This document shows, in pieces, positions 46,548 to 56,490 of a stretch of DNA of 64,000 nt. How positions within the stretch are numbered: position 1 is the first letter of the stretch; each line of letters starts with the position of its first letter. The stretch comes from an uncultured Flavobacteriaceae bacterium. Lineage in GTDB: Bacteria; Bacteroidota; Bacteroidia; Flavobacteriales; Flavobacteriaceae. A program made the translations under genes and the position numbers. The notes beneath the pieces were generated by a model that made no database searches, was not told the DNA's origin, and saw only the letters and a list, made by a program, of their open reading frames with translations. The DNA lies in contig CALSUE010000001.1 of assembly GCA_943789455.1 (NCBI GenBank), forward strand, positions 313,001-377,000. Reading direction: 5' to 3'.

Positions 46548-47921
46548 ATGAACAAACACTATCTAATGAAATCAAGAAGAGACTTTGTTAAAACTACTAC
46601 GCTACTCGGTGCAAGTCTAGCCTTAGCCCCTAATATGGCCTTTGGGATGTCTTCACCTAAAAAAGAAAAATTAAACATAGCACTTATTGGCGTTGGTCTT
46701 AGAGGGACTAATCATTTAACTAATTTATTACAACGCAATGATGTTAGTATTGTTGCTATTTGTGATATTGACTCCAAAAGAATTGATTTATGTTTGGACC
46801 TTGTAAAAAAAGCTTCTCAAGCTTTGCCAAAAACCTTTGGAAAAGATACACTAGATTATAGAAATTTATTAGAAGATAATTCCATAGATGCAGTTATTAT
46901 CTCTACACCTTGGCTATGGCATACCCGTATGGCAAAAGATGCTATGTTAGCAGGAAAGTATACAGGTGTTGAAGTTTCTGCCGCTAACACCATGGAAGAA
47001 TGTTGGGATTTGGTAAACATTCATGAAAAAACAGGGTCTCATTTAATGATTTTAGAAAATGTTAACTATAGAAGAGATGTAATGGCTGTTTTAAATATGG
47101 TGAGACAAAATGTTTTTGGAGAATTACTTCATTTCAGATGTGGTTATCAGCACGATTTAAGGTTTGTGAAATTTAATGATGGCATAACACCTTATGGTAA
47201 AGGTGTTGAATTTGGAGAGAAAGGAATTTCAGAATCTAAATGGAGAACACAGCATTCCTTGTTGCGAAATGGTGACGTATATCCAACTCATGGCGTAGGT
47301 CCTATTGCAACAATGTGCAATATTAATAGAGGAAATCGATTTGTTTCCATGACATCTCACGCCTCTAAAGCTGTTGGTTTACATAAATATATTGTAGATA
47401 ATGGGGGAGAAGACCATCCTAATGCAAAATTAAAATTTAAACAAGGAGATGTTATCACATCAACTATAGAAACTGCTAACGGGGAAACAATTATTGTAAC
47501 CCATGATTGTAATTCACCAAGACCTTATTCTCTCGGGTTTCGTGTTCAAGGTAGTGAAGGTTTATGGGAAGTAGACGGAAGTAGACTCTATATTGAGGGC
47601 GTTTCAAAACCCCACCGTTGGGATGATGCAAAACCTTGGTTAGAGAAATACGATCATCCTTTGTGGAAAAAATATGGAGAATATGCTCAAGGTTCTGGTC
47701 ATGGAGGAATGGATTTCTTCGTGTTAAATGCTTTTGTAGAGTCTGCAAAGCAAAATATTGCACCACCTTTAGATGTTTATGATGCAGCTGCTTGGAGTGC
47801 CATTACTCCTCTCTCTGAACTGTCAATTGAAAACAATGGAGAGCCTCAAAATTTCCCAGATTTTACAAGAGGTTTATGGGTAACGAGAAAGCCATACGAT
47901 TGGATTAAAGATGATCACTAA
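46548..47921 (+). CDS. Tat-exported GH109-like Gfo/Idh/MocA protein (putative alpha-N-acetylgalactosaminidase)
   Basis: 457 residues from the ATG at 46548; an ATG at 46566 is equally possible. The N-terminus has a twin-arginine signal (KSRRDFVK then a hydrophobic stretch to NMAFG). An NAD-binding Rossmann domain (LNIALIGVGLRGTNH) is followed by family landmarks LMILENVNYRRDVMAV, GYQHDLR, WRTQH, YPTHGVGP and AGHGGMD-like GSGHGGMDFF, matching NAD-dependent GH109 alpha-N-acetylgalactosaminidases. It would release terminal alpha-GalNAc outside the cytoplasm. It heads a four-gene sugar cluster. The exact sugar is inferred from family. Confidence 0.85.
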   Translation: MNKHYLMKSRRDFVKTTTLLGASLALAPNMAFGMSSPKKEKLNIALIGVGLRGTNHLTNLLQRNDVSIVAICDIDSKRIDLCLDLVKKASQALPKTFGKDTLDYRNLLEDNSIDAVIISTPWLWHTRMAKDAMLAGKYTGVEVSAANTMEECWDLVNIHEKTGSHLMILENVNYRRDVMAVLNMVRQNVFGELLHFRCGYQHDLRFVKFNDGITPYGKGVEFGEKGISESKWRTQHSLLRNGDVYPTHGVGPIATMCNINRGNRFVSMTSHASKAVGLHKYIVDNGGEDHPNAKLKFKQGDVITSTIETANGETIIVTHDCNSPRPYSLGFRVQGSEGLWEVDGSRLYIEGVSKPHRWDDAKPWLEKYDHPLWKKYGEYAQGSGHGGMDFFVLNAFVESAKQNIAPPLDVYDAAAWSAITPLSELSIENNGEPQNFPDFTRGLWVTRKPYDWIKDDH

Positions 47922-47923
47922 AT

Positions 47924-48994
47924 ATGAAAACGATCTCAGAAGTTAGTGTTGAAGCCCCAGGAAGAATTTGTCTATTTGGGGATCATCAAGATTATTTAGG
48001 ATTACCCATTATCGCGTGTGCTATTAATCGTTTTGTAAAGTTTTCAGCCATTCCTAATGAATTAGAAATTTTTAATTTAATAATGCCAGATATAAATTCT
48101 TCTAGAAGTTTTTCGATCTATGAATCGTTTGAAAACTTAATGTCAGGAGATCATTTTGCATCTGCAATTCGAGTAGTTAGAAGATATGGTTGTATTCCAA
48201 ATAAAGGATATTCAATAACCATAACTGGAAAAATCCCAATAAATGCAGGTCTTTCTAGTTCGTCAGCTATAGTAGTAGCTTGGGTTAGGTTTTTAGTAAT
48301 AACTTTTGGTTGTTCTTCAGTAGTCACGGATGAATTAATTGCTGAGATTGCTTACCAATCAGAGGTTATTGAACATAACGCACCGGGTGGAAAAATGGAC
48401 CAATACTCAATTGCTTTGGGTGGGATCATTTATCTTCAAACTAATCATACAAATAATATTACAAAAATAAATAGTTTTTTAAAGGGATTGATAGTTGGAG
48501 AATCTGGAATTCCAAAAAACACGATGGGTTTACTTGGTGATTTAAAAAGGAAAGCATTGACTTCTATTAAAACTGTTCAAGCATACGATTCGAATTTTAA
48601 TTTGCATTCTGCAATGCTTGAAGACATAGATAACTATTCAGATATTCTTTCTGAGGAATTGCAACCCTTCTTTTATGCTTCAATTAAAAACCACATAATT
48701 ACTCAAGAAGCTTTGATTGCTCTAAATGAAGGAATATTGAATTACAAAAGAATTGGAGCATTAATGAATGAGCATCATTCAGTTTTAAAAAATATTTTAA
48801 AGATCACTACCCCGAAGATTGATAAAATGATTGATGCTGCATTAAATGCAGGAGCTTACGGTGCCAAAATTGTTGGTTCTGGGGGTGGAGGTAGTATTTG
48901 TGCAATTGCATCTGAAGAAAATAAACAACGAGTAATTGATAGCATTTTAACAGCTGGAGCAAAAGATGCTTATGCTGTTTTGGTTACTTCTTGA
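47924..48994 (+). CDS. GHMP-family sugar kinase (galactokinase-like)
   Basis: 356 residues. The galactokinase-type opening is altered (APGRICLFGDHQDYLGLP, where galactokinases have GEHTDY). The ATP loop INAGLSSSSAIVVAW, the catalytic aspartate region GGKMDQYSIALGG and the C-terminal GAKIVGSGGGGSICA are intact. It probably phosphorylates a sugar at C1. It starts 3 nt after the GH109-like gene and is followed by a nucleotidyltransferase, so its product is likely activated to an NDP-sugar. GalNAc is a candidate from the neighbour, not proven. Confidence 0.85.
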   Translation: MKTISEVSVEAPGRICLFGDHQDYLGLPIIACAINRFVKFSAIPNELEIFNLIMPDINSSRSFSIYESFENLMSGDHFASAIRVVRRYGCIPNKGYSITITGKIPINAGLSSSSAIVVAWVRFLVITFGCSSVVTDELIAEIAYQSEVIEHNAPGGKMDQYSIALGGIIYLQTNHTNNITKINSFLKGLIVGESGIPKNTMGLLGDLKRKALTSIKTVQAYDSNFNLHSAMLEDIDNYSDILSEELQPFFYASIKNHIITQEALIALNEGILNYKRIGALMNEHHSVLKNILKITTPKIDKMIDAALNAGAYGAKIVGSGGGGSICAIASEENKQRVIDSILTAGAKDAYAVLVTS

Positions 48995-49011
48995 AAACAA
49001 ATTATTGTATC

Positions 49012-49881
49012 ATGACAAATCATTTAATCATACTAGCAGGAGGCGCTTCGACACGGATGAAAAAGCCTTCTTTTTCAAAACTTCCAAAAGAGCTTATACA
49101 TCAAGCGAATTCAAGAAGCAAAGCATTGATTTTTTTGAATGAACGTCCAATGTTAGATTATGTTTTATTTAATGCACAACAAGCAGGTTTCGAACATATT
49201 TATATTGTTATAGGAGAGGAAAGTGAGCTTTTTAAAACTTACTATGGAGAGGAGAGCGCTAGGAATTCGTTTCATGGATTGTCAATTTCTTATGTTTTTC
49301 AGCGCATTCCTGAAGGACGAATAAAACCCTTGGGAACTGCTGATGCCGTATGTCAATCCTTAGAACAATATCAAGAGTTACAAGAAAATCAATTTGTAGT
49401 TTGTAATTGTGATAATCTCTACAGCAAAAAAGCCTTTAATTTACTTCGTTCACATAAAAACTCAAATGCATTTATAAATTACGATAGAGATGCTTTGGAA
49501 TATTCTCAAGAACGTATAGAGAGGTTTGCATTAACTAAAGTAGATCATAATAATTATTTACAAGATATTATTGAGAAGCCTTCAGTTTCTGAATCAGAAA
49601 AATATAAAGATGAAGCTGGTAAATTTAGAGTAAGTATGAATATTTTTAAGTTTAATGGAAAAGTATTTTATCCTTTTTTAAAATCCTGCGTCATTCACCC
49701 TGAAAGAAATGAAAAAGAATTGCCTTCTGCTTTGTTAGAAATGGTTCGTGCTTATCCAACTTCTGTAGTAGGAATTCCACTTTCAGAACATGTTCCTGAT
49801 TTAACAGGAAAAGATGATATTCTCATTATGAATGAATATCTTGCAGAACACCCTGTTAATTTACATTGGTCAAAAAAATAA
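49012..49881 (+). CDS. Sugar nucleotidyltransferase-like protein
   Basis: 289 residues from the ATG at 49012, 17 nt after the kinase gene; an upstream TTG would overlap it. The GT-A fold shows LIILAGGASTRMKK at residues 4-17, LNERPMLDYVLFNA, GTADAVCQSL, a metal-site VVCNCDNLY, and a later DIIEKPS. The usual signature is looser than in GlmU or RfbA, with a ~20-residue insert after the G-loop. It would join a sugar-1-phosphate to a nucleotide made available by the kinase upstream. The specificity is unknown. Confidence 0.82.
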   Translation: MTNHLIILAGGASTRMKKPSFSKLPKELIHQANSRSKALIFLNERPMLDYVLFNAQQAGFEHIYIVIGEESELFKTYYGEESARNSFHGLSISYVFQRIPEGRIKPLGTADAVCQSLEQYQELQENQFVVCNCDNLYSKKAFNLLRSHKNSNAFINYDRDALEYSQERIERFALTKVDHNNYLQDIIEKPSVSESEKYKDEAGKFRVSMNIFKFNGKVFYPFLKSCVIHPERNEKELPSALLEMVRAYPTSVVGIPLSEHVPDLTGKDDILIMNEYLAEHPVNLHWSKK

Positions 49882-49888
49882 TTACATT

Positions 49889-51700
49889 ATGATTTCCTTA
49901 TCGAATTTTGATTACACTATTATTTTCTCACTTTTTGCAATTATCCTCTTAATTGGTATTTACGTTGGAAAAACATCAGGAAAAAACACCAATCAGTATT
50001 TTCTATCTGGAAGAAACATGCCATGGTGGTTATTAGGACTTTCTATGGTTGCTACTACCTTTTCTACAGATACACCTAATTTAGTTACAGATATAGTTCG
50101 TACAGATGGAGTTTCTGGAAACTGGGTTTGGTGGGCATTTTTGGTTACTGGATTATTAACTGTTTTTGTGTACGCAAAGCTTTGGCGAAAGTCAGGTGTG
50201 AATACAGATATTGAATTTTACGAACTTAGATATGGAGGAAAGCCTGCACGGTTTCTTCGTAGCTTTAGAGCAGTATATTTAGGAATTATATTTAATGTAT
50301 TGGCAATGGCTGGGGTAACTTTGGCAGCCATAAAGATTGGACAAGTAATGCTAGGTTTAGATCCCGTAACAACCGTTGTTATTGCTGGTTTTATTACTGT
50401 TGTCTTTAGTGCCATAGGAGGGTTTAAAGGTGTTGTATATACAGATTTTATCTTATTTTTTGTTGCGATGGCAGGTGCTTTTGGTGCAGCTTATTATATC
50501 GTAGGACTTCCTGAAGTAGGTGGGTTGGAAAACCTAATTGCTCATGAAAATGTAAAAAACAAATTAAATATTCTTCCTAGATTAGATGATACCGAAACAT
50601 TTATCAAACTTCTAATCATTCCACTTGCAGTTCAATGGTGGAGTTCTTGGTATCCTGGTTCAGAACCTGGTGGAGGTGGATATGTTGCACAACGAATGTT
50701 GGCAGCAAAAGATGAAAACCACGCTATTGGAGCTACATTCTTCTATAATATCATGCACTATGCGTTAAGACCTTGGCCATGGATTATAGTTGCTCTAGCA
50801 TCTCTTATTCTATATCCAGATTTAGCGAGCATACAAGAAGCATTTCCAACGGTTAGTGAGGATAAATTAGGGCATGATCTTGCGTATTCAGCTATGCTAA
50901 CGAAATTACCAAGTGGTTTACTCGGTTTGGTTTTAGCTTCCTTAGCTGCTGCTTATATGAGTACCATAAGTACTCACCTGAACTGGGGTGCTTCTTATGT
51001 GGTCAATGATTTCTACAAGCAACAAATAAAATCGGATGCCACCGAAAAACATTTGGTAAACATTGGTAGAATAACAACTGTAATTTTAATGATTGTTAGT
51101 TCATTAATTGCTTTATCTCTAACAAACGCTTTGCAACTTTTTGAAATAATTTTAATGTTTGGTGCAGGTACTGGACTAATTTTTATTCTCAGATGGTTTT
51201 GGTGGCGTATCAATGCATGGACAGAGATTTCAGCGATGATTGCATCGGGGGTTATTTCTATTTTATTAACATTTACAACCCTAGGAAATGCACTTTTTGA
51301 GGCAGGAGGAGTATTTCCAGGCTATTTAAAATTTCCTTTTGTTGTTGTCTTCTCTTCTATTACATGGCTGATTGTTACGTATTTAACATCTCCAGAAAAA
51401 GATAAGGTATTATTTGCTTTTTATTTGAAAACACAGCCTGGTGGTCCAGGATGGGATAGGGTAGTAGAAAAAGCTGAGAAAGCAAAAATTTCTATCCATC
51501 AAACTAAAGAAAAATGGAGTGTGCCAAACGGCGTATTAGCAATGATTTTAGGATGTATTTTAATTTATTCAACAATGTTTGCTATTGGTAATTATATTTA
51601 TGGGGAATACTTTATTGCTGGAGTTTTAACTTTTGTAGTGGTAATTTTCTCTTTTTTATTAATAAAAACTTGGAAAAAAATTAGAGGTTCAGTTTTGTAA
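49889..51700 (+). CDS. Sodium:solute symporter family transporter
   Basis: 603 residues from the ATG at 49889, 7 nt after the nucleotidyltransferase stop. It has about 14 membrane segments and the SSS landmarks (NTNQYFLSGRNMPWWLLGLSM split, TTFSTDTPN, AAYMSTISTHLNWGASYVVNDFY). The class moves sugars, amino acids or sialic acid with Na+. Its place in the cluster suggests it imports the sugar released by the GH109-like enzyme. Confidence 0.9.
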   Translation: MISLSNFDYTIIFSLFAIILLIGIYVGKTSGKNTNQYFLSGRNMPWWLLGLSMVATTFSTDTPNLVTDIVRTDGVSGNWVWWAFLVTGLLTVFVYAKLWRKSGVNTDIEFYELRYGGKPARFLRSFRAVYLGIIFNVLAMAGVTLAAIKIGQVMLGLDPVTTVVIAGFITVVFSAIGGFKGVVYTDFILFFVAMAGAFGAAYYIVGLPEVGGLENLIAHENVKNKLNILPRLDDTETFIKLLIIPLAVQWWSSWYPGSEPGGGGYVAQRMLAAKDENHAIGATFFYNIMHYALRPWPWIIVALASLILYPDLASIQEAFPTVSEDKLGHDLAYSAMLTKLPSGLLGLVLASLAAAYMSTISTHLNWGASYVVNDFYKQQIKSDATEKHLVNIGRITTVILMIVSSLIALSLTNALQLFEIILMFGAGTGLIFILRWFWWRINAWTEISAMIASGVISILLTFTTLGNALFEAGGVFPGYLKFPFVVVFSSITWLIVTYLTSPEKDKVLFAFYLKTQPGGPGWDRVVEKAEKAKISIHQTKEKWSVPNGVLAMILGCILIYSTMFAIGNYIYGEYFIAGVLTFVVVIFSFLLIKTWKKIRGSVL

Positions 51701-51775
51701 TTTTTATCAAGATAAATGAATGTTTTTAATCATTTCTAAATATTGTATTTTTACAACTATTCAAATATATTTCAC

Positions 51776-54169
51776 ATGAGAAAACTAATTTTAGCATTAT
51801 TATTTTTGAGTTTTTCTACTCAAGGATTTGCTCAATTTTTTAAGGATAATAAAAACATTACTAGATACGATGGGTATTTTACATTCTATTATGATAATAG
51901 TAATGATAAAATATTCCTAGAAATCGAAAAACTTGAAAAAGAATTTTTATATGTAAATGCGCTTTCAGAAGGTGTAGGATCAAATGATATTGGTTTAGAT
52001 AGAGGGCAATTAGGAAATACTAGAGTAGTTAAATTTATTAAAGCTGGAAATAAATTACTTTTAATTCAACCAAATCAATATTACAGAGCTATTACGGATA
52101 ATATTGAAGAAAAAAAATCTGTTGAACAAGCTTTTGCTAAATCTATACTCAAAGGTTTTGTAATTAAAGAAACTAAAAATGGAAAGTATTTGGTAGATGC
52201 AACCTCTTTCTTTATAAGAGATGCACATGGAGTCATGGGGCGTTTATCAGCAAAAAAGCAAGGTAAATATACCCTTGATAAATCTAGAAGCGCTATAAAT
52301 TTAGAGAGAACAAAAGCATTTCCTAAAAATGTTGAATTTGATGTAATGATTACTTTTAAAGGAGCACCAAAGGGTTATGATATAAGAAGTGTGGTGCCAA
52401 CATCATCTTCAATTACTGTTAATCAACATCATTCTTTTATTGAGTTGCCAGATAATAAGTATACACCAAGAAAGTTTGACCCCAGATCGGGCTCAAATGC
52501 TATGTCTTATTTAGATTATGCAACACCAGTAAATGAGTCGATTAAAAAAAGATTTATTTATCGCCACAGATTAGAAAAGAAAAATCCAAATGCTGCTAAA
52601 AGCGAGGCGGTAGAACCTATTATTTATTATTTAGACAGAGGAACACCAGAACCAGTGCGATCTGCGCTTTTAGATGGTGCTAGATGGTGGAATCAAGCTT
52701 TTGAATCAATTGGATTTACAAATGCTTTTCAAGTAAAAATGTTACCTGAAGATGCCGATCTTTTAGATGTTAGATACAATGTGATTCAATGGGTGCATAG
52801 GTCCACAAGAGGGTGGAGTTATGGAAGCTCTGTTTCTGACCCAAGAACAGGAGAAATCATAAAAGGGCATGTAAGCCTTGGTTCTTTGCGCATACGTCAA
52901 GATTTTTTAATAGCTCAAGCACTTCAGGCTCCGTATGCTAATGACGATACAAGCGATCAGTTTGCACTAGAAATGGCCTTGGCAAGAATTAGACAATTGT
53001 CTGCTCATGAAGTAGGACATACCATTGGTCTTGCTCATAATTTTGCAGCAAGTACAAAAGGAAGGTCTTCTGTAATGGATTATCCTCACCCTACATTGTC
53101 AATTAAAGATGGAAAAGTAGATTTTACAGATGCCTACGATACAAAGATTGGAGACTGGGATAAAGTATCAATTGCTTATTCATATGGTGAATATTTAGAG
53201 GATGAAGATGCTAGTTTAAATAAATTATTAGATGAAGCCTTTAAAAAAGGTGCTCGTTTTATTACAGATCAAGATGCAAGACCTTTAGGAAGTGCTCATG
53301 CTTATGCTCATTTATGGGATAACGGATTTAATGTATCTGAAGAACTAGAAAATTTATTATCCATAAGAAGAAATTCAATAGCAAATTTTTCAAAAGATAA
53401 TATTAAATCTAATCAACCGTATTCAGTCTTAGAGGATGTTTTTGTTCCCTTGTACTTTTTACATAGATATCAAACTGAGGGAGTTACCAAAGTGATAGGT
53501 GGTTTAGATTATACATACGCCATAAAAGACGATGGCAATACAATTGTAAAAAGAATACCTGGTAAATTAGAACGAAAAGCTTTAGTATCTGTTATTAAGA
53601 CTTTGAGTATTGAAGAACTTGCTATACCTAAACAACTATTAAATTTATTTCCTCCTAGAGCATTTAATTATGGAAGAACTAGAGAATCTTTTAAAAGTAA
53701 AACAGGTGTTGCCTTTGATCCATTTGGTGCAGTTGAAACTGCATCTGCAATGACTTTAGGGTTATTATTACATCCTGAAAGGGTAACAAGACTAGTTCAG
53801 CATAAAAGTCTAGATAGTAGTCAGCTAGGATTAGTTGAAGTGTTAGACGATCTTATTGCAAATTCATTTCAAAAATCATATAAAGACTCTTACTACCAAG
53901 AATTACAAAATATTGTGAATTACCAAGTATTGAATCATTTGTTTCATTTGTCATCAAATAAAGACATGTACTGGCAGGTAAATGCAATTGTAAATGATAA
54001 AATTGATAAAATCAACTCACTACTAAACAATTCAAAAACACCAGGTATTCAAAAAATATATCATAAAGACATGATTAAAATGATCTCAAATTTTAAGAAG
54101 AATCCTACTAAATTTAAAAAACCAATAACTCCAAAAATTCCAGATGGTTCTCCCATTGGAAACAATTAA
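51776..54169 (+). CDS. Exported zinc metalloprotease (DUF5117/DUF4953 family)
   Basis: 797 residues from the ATG at 51776. A signal peptide (1-21, ending GFAQ) is followed by a DUF5117/5118 region and a gluzincin-like catalytic domain with HEVGHTIGLAHNF, whose HExxHxxGxxH binds zinc, and a met-turn candidate (SSVMDYPHPT). The family is widespread in Bacteroidota with unknown substrates. It starts 75 nt after the symporter gene, so it may be a separate transcript. A threonine aldolase gene follows by 3 nt. Confidence 0.9.
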   Translation: MRKLILALLFLSFSTQGFAQFFKDNKNITRYDGYFTFYYDNSNDKIFLEIEKLEKEFLYVNALSEGVGSNDIGLDRGQLGNTRVVKFIKAGNKLLLIQPNQYYRAITDNIEEKKSVEQAFAKSILKGFVIKETKNGKYLVDATSFFIRDAHGVMGRLSAKKQGKYTLDKSRSAINLERTKAFPKNVEFDVMITFKGAPKGYDIRSVVPTSSSITVNQHHSFIELPDNKYTPRKFDPRSGSNAMSYLDYATPVNESIKKRFIYRHRLEKKNPNAAKSEAVEPIIYYLDRGTPEPVRSALLDGARWWNQAFESIGFTNAFQVKMLPEDADLLDVRYNVIQWVHRSTRGWSYGSSVSDPRTGEIIKGHVSLGSLRIRQDFLIAQALQAPYANDDTSDQFALEMALARIRQLSAHEVGHTIGLAHNFAASTKGRSSVMDYPHPTLSIKDGKVDFTDAYDTKIGDWDKVSIAYSYGEYLEDEDASLNKLLDEAFKKGARFITDQDARPLGSAHAYAHLWDNGFNVSEELENLLSIRRNSIANFSKDNIKSNQPYSVLEDVFVPLYFLHRYQTEGVTKVIGGLDYTYAIKDDGNTIVKRIPGKLERKALVSVIKTLSIEELAIPKQLLNLFPPRAFNYGRTRESFKSKTGVAFDPFGAVETASAMTLGLLLHPERVTRLVQHKSLDSSQLGLVEVLDDLIANSFQKSYKDSYYQELQNIVNYQVLNHLFHLSSNKDMYWQVNAIVNDKIDKINSLLNNSKTPGIQKIYHKDMIKMISNFKKNPTKFKKPITPKIPDGSPIGNN

Positions 54170-54172
54170 CAA

Positions 54173-55198
54173 ATGAAGATAGATTTAATAAGCGATACAG
54201 TTACAAGACCAACTAAAGGTATGTTGGAAGCAATGATGAGTGCGGAAGTTGGCGATGATGTTTTTAATAGTGATCCTTCAGTAAATTTATTACAAGAAAA
54301 AGCAGCCAAAATGTTTGGTATGGAGGCAGCTTTATTTTTTCCTTCCGGAACAATGGCAAATCAGACTGCCATTAAATTACATACACAACCTGGAGATAAA
54401 TTATTTTGCGATAAATGGGCACATGTCTACAATTATGAAGGTGGTGGTGCAGCATTTAATTCTGGGGTTTCTTGTAAGTTAATAGACGGACATCGAGGAA
54501 TGTTTACGGCTGAGCAATTAGAAATTGCAGCAGCAGGAAGAGCAGATATCCATGTACCATATTCAAGATTAGTTTGTATTGAAAATACAACGAATAAAGG
54601 AGGTGGTGCTTGTTGGGATTTTGAAGAATTAAAAAAAATCAAACAAGTATGTTTAGATAATGATTTAGATTATCATTTGGATGGTGCTAGATTATTTAAT
54701 GCTTTGGTTGCTAAAAACGAATCTCCAAAGCAATATGGAGAATTGTTTGATACCATTTCAATTTGTTTGTCTAAAGGATTAGGAGCGCCTGTTGGTTCAA
54801 TCTTATTAGGAACTAAAGAACATATTGCAAAAGCATTTAGAATTAGAAAATTGTTTGGAGGCGCAATGCGTCAAGTTGGGTTTTTGGCAGCAGCAGCTAT
54901 TTATGCTTTTGATAATCATATAGAGCGTTTGGCTGATGACCACAAAAAAGCAAAAGATATTGAACTGGTTTTAAATTCTTTATCCTATGTAAAAAAAGTA
55001 GAACCTGTTGAAACTAATATTATTATTTTTTATGTTGAGGATTATTTAAATGCTAATGATTTTATTTCCAGTATGGCTAAAAAAAATATTTTGTTAACCC
55101 CGATGGGCGATGGTAAAATTAGAATAGTTACGCATTTAGATTTTTCTGAACAAATGTTAGAAAAATTAGTGTACGAATTGAAATTTTTTAAAGAATAA
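54173..55198 (+). CDS. Low-specificity L-threonine aldolase family protein
   Basis: 341 residues, PLP fold type I. DLISDTVTRPTKGMLEAM, FFPSGTMANQTAI, YHLDGARLFNALV and SICLSKGLGAPVGS (with the PLP-binding lysine) define the beta-eliminating lyase group. It cleaves L-threonine or allo-threonine to glycine and acetaldehyde. It begins 3 nt after the metalloprotease gene, so it is coupled, though no functional link is evident. Confidence 0.92.
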   Translation: MKIDLISDTVTRPTKGMLEAMMSAEVGDDVFNSDPSVNLLQEKAAKMFGMEAALFFPSGTMANQTAIKLHTQPGDKLFCDKWAHVYNYEGGGAAFNSGVSCKLIDGHRGMFTAEQLEIAAAGRADIHVPYSRLVCIENTTNKGGGACWDFEELKKIKQVCLDNDLDYHLDGARLFNALVAKNESPKQYGELFDTISICLSKGLGAPVGSILLGTKEHIAKAFRIRKLFGGAMRQVGFLAAAAIYAFDNHIERLADDHKKAKDIELVLNSLSYVKKVEPVETNIIIFYVEDYLNANDFISSMAKKNILLTPMGDGKIRIVTHLDFSEQMLEKLVYELKFFKE

Positions 55199-55225
55199 AA
55201 AAGCCACTGATTTACAGAGTTTTTT
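55199..55225. terminator. Weak bidirectional terminator
   Basis: AAAAAGCCACTG and CAGAGTTTTTT arms pair imperfectly around a 5-nt loop between the convergent threonine aldolase and membrane protein genes. The T-run is good, but the stem has mismatches. Confidence 0.5.
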
Positions 55226-55870
55226 TTAACTAATTTCATTCAATTTTGTTAATTCCTTATAATTTTTATTTAATTTTTTTAACAGAATTCCATAGAGAAG
55301 GTAGTAAAAAAGCCACAATATTAGTATCATAATGGCTATAACTACTATTTGAGCTATTATAAAAACAGACATCATGTGTTCTTTATTAAAGCTTTCATTG
55401 TCAATACCTGAAAGAATATTAATTCCGTCAGGTGTGTTAAAAATTAAAATGTTTAAAATAATTGAAAAAACTACTGCGTATATCAGATTATAATACACAT
55501 ACCATTTTACTGTTTTTCTAACCAATAAGATATTTTTCATCAATGTTTTTGTGTCATCTCCAGTAGATATTAATGAGAAATTTCTGTAGAAAAGTATTAA
55601 AAATAACACTACAAGTACATAATGGAAATAGTTGAAATTATCTATAAAGTTAATTAGATTTAATTTTTCATAAGGTTCTAGAGCCCCATTTTTAGTGCCT
55701 AAATAATTTATGGCAAACCAAAAAACGAATTCAAGTAGTCCAATTATAAAAATCCACTTTACTAGAGAGTTAGATTTTGATTGAGTCATTTTATAAATTT
55801 CTAAAGCAGAAATTTTATTTTTTTCTTCAGGCTGGTTCTTCCAGACTTTCTTATAATTAGCTAAATCCAT
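55226..55870 (-). CDS. Four-helix membrane protein paired with the sigma factor
   Basis: 214 residues. A ~35-residue hydrophilic N-terminus (YKKVWKNQPEEKNKISALEI) is followed by four hydrophobic segments near 36-55, 76-92, 118-142 and 166-192. It starts 12 nt after the ECF sigma gene. The position suggests an anti-sigma or membrane sensor for it. It carries no zinc-anti-sigma or FecR motif, so the role is inferred from context alone. Confidence 0.6.
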   Translation of the reverse strand: MDLANYKKVWKNQPEEKNKISALEIYKMTQSKSNSLVKWIFIIGLLEFVFWFAINYLGTKNGALEPYEKLNLINFIDNFNYFHYVLVVLFLILFYRNFSLISTGDDTKTLMKNILLVRKTVKWYVYYNLIYAVVFSIILNILIFNTPDGINILSGIDNESFNKEHMMSVFIIAQIVVIAIMILILWLFYYLLYGILLKKLNKNYKELTKLNEIS

Positions 55871-55882
55871 ATATTTAATTTT

Positions 55883-56377
55883 TTATGGGTTTAATATTTT
55901 TTTAAGTTTCTGTTTCGTTCTATTCATTTTCACTCTGGCGTTTACCTCTGTAATACCCAAAGTCTTGGCAATTTCTTTATAGGGTTTATCCTCCAAGTAT
56001 AAAAACATTAAAGCTTTCTCAATATCATTTAAACCTCTAATTCCAAGATATAAGGCCTTTAGTTGTTTGTCTTTTGTATCGTCATAATCAACAGATTTTA
56101 TCTTAAAGCTGACATCACTAAAATCTTGAGTTTTTATTTTTCTTTTTGATTTTCTAAATAATGAAATGGCAGTATTCAAAGCTACTCTATACATCCATGT
56201 ACTAAATTTAGCTTCTCCTCTAAATTTAGAATAGTTTTTCCATACTTGAATAGTAATTTCTTGAAACAAATCATTGTGTTCATCTTGATTTGTAGTATAT
56301 ATCCTACAAATTTTATGAACAATATTTTGATTTTTTTCAAAATCATTCAAGAAATTTTTTTCTAATTGGTTTTGCAC
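55883..56377 (-). CDS. ECF RNA polymerase sigma factor
   Basis: 164 residues, just regions 2 and 4, typical of ECF sigma-70. Region 2 includes DLFQEITIQVWKNYSKFRGE and ATW-type TWMYRVALN; region 4 is DKPYKEIAKTLGITEVNARVKMNR. It is divergent from the CarH-like regulator gene, with 113 nt between starts, and its downstream partner is a membrane protein. It may respond to envelope, light or singlet-oxygen stress, given the carotenoid operon beside it, but that is inference. Confidence 0.9.
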   Translation of the reverse strand: MQNQLEKNFLNDFEKNQNIVHKICRIYTTNQDEHNDLFQEITIQVWKNYSKFRGEAKFSTWMYRVALNTAISLFRKSKRKIKTQDFSDVSFKIKSVDYDDTKDKQLKALYLGIRGLNDIEKALMFLYLEDKPYKEIAKTLGITEVNARVKMNRTKQKLKKILNP

Positions 56378-56490
56378 TATTAATTTTAGTTTTTTTATAA
56401 GTCTCTAATAATACCAAAAAGTTACAATTATTTTATTTTTTAAAATTAAATATTACCTTTAAACCTTAAAATTATTTAAAAAAAACTTTT

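Noticed and set aside
51776..55198. Metalloprotease and threonine aldolase as parts of the sugar cluster
   Set aside because: They follow after a 75-nt gap and have no sugar-related function, so co-orientation alone is weak evidence.
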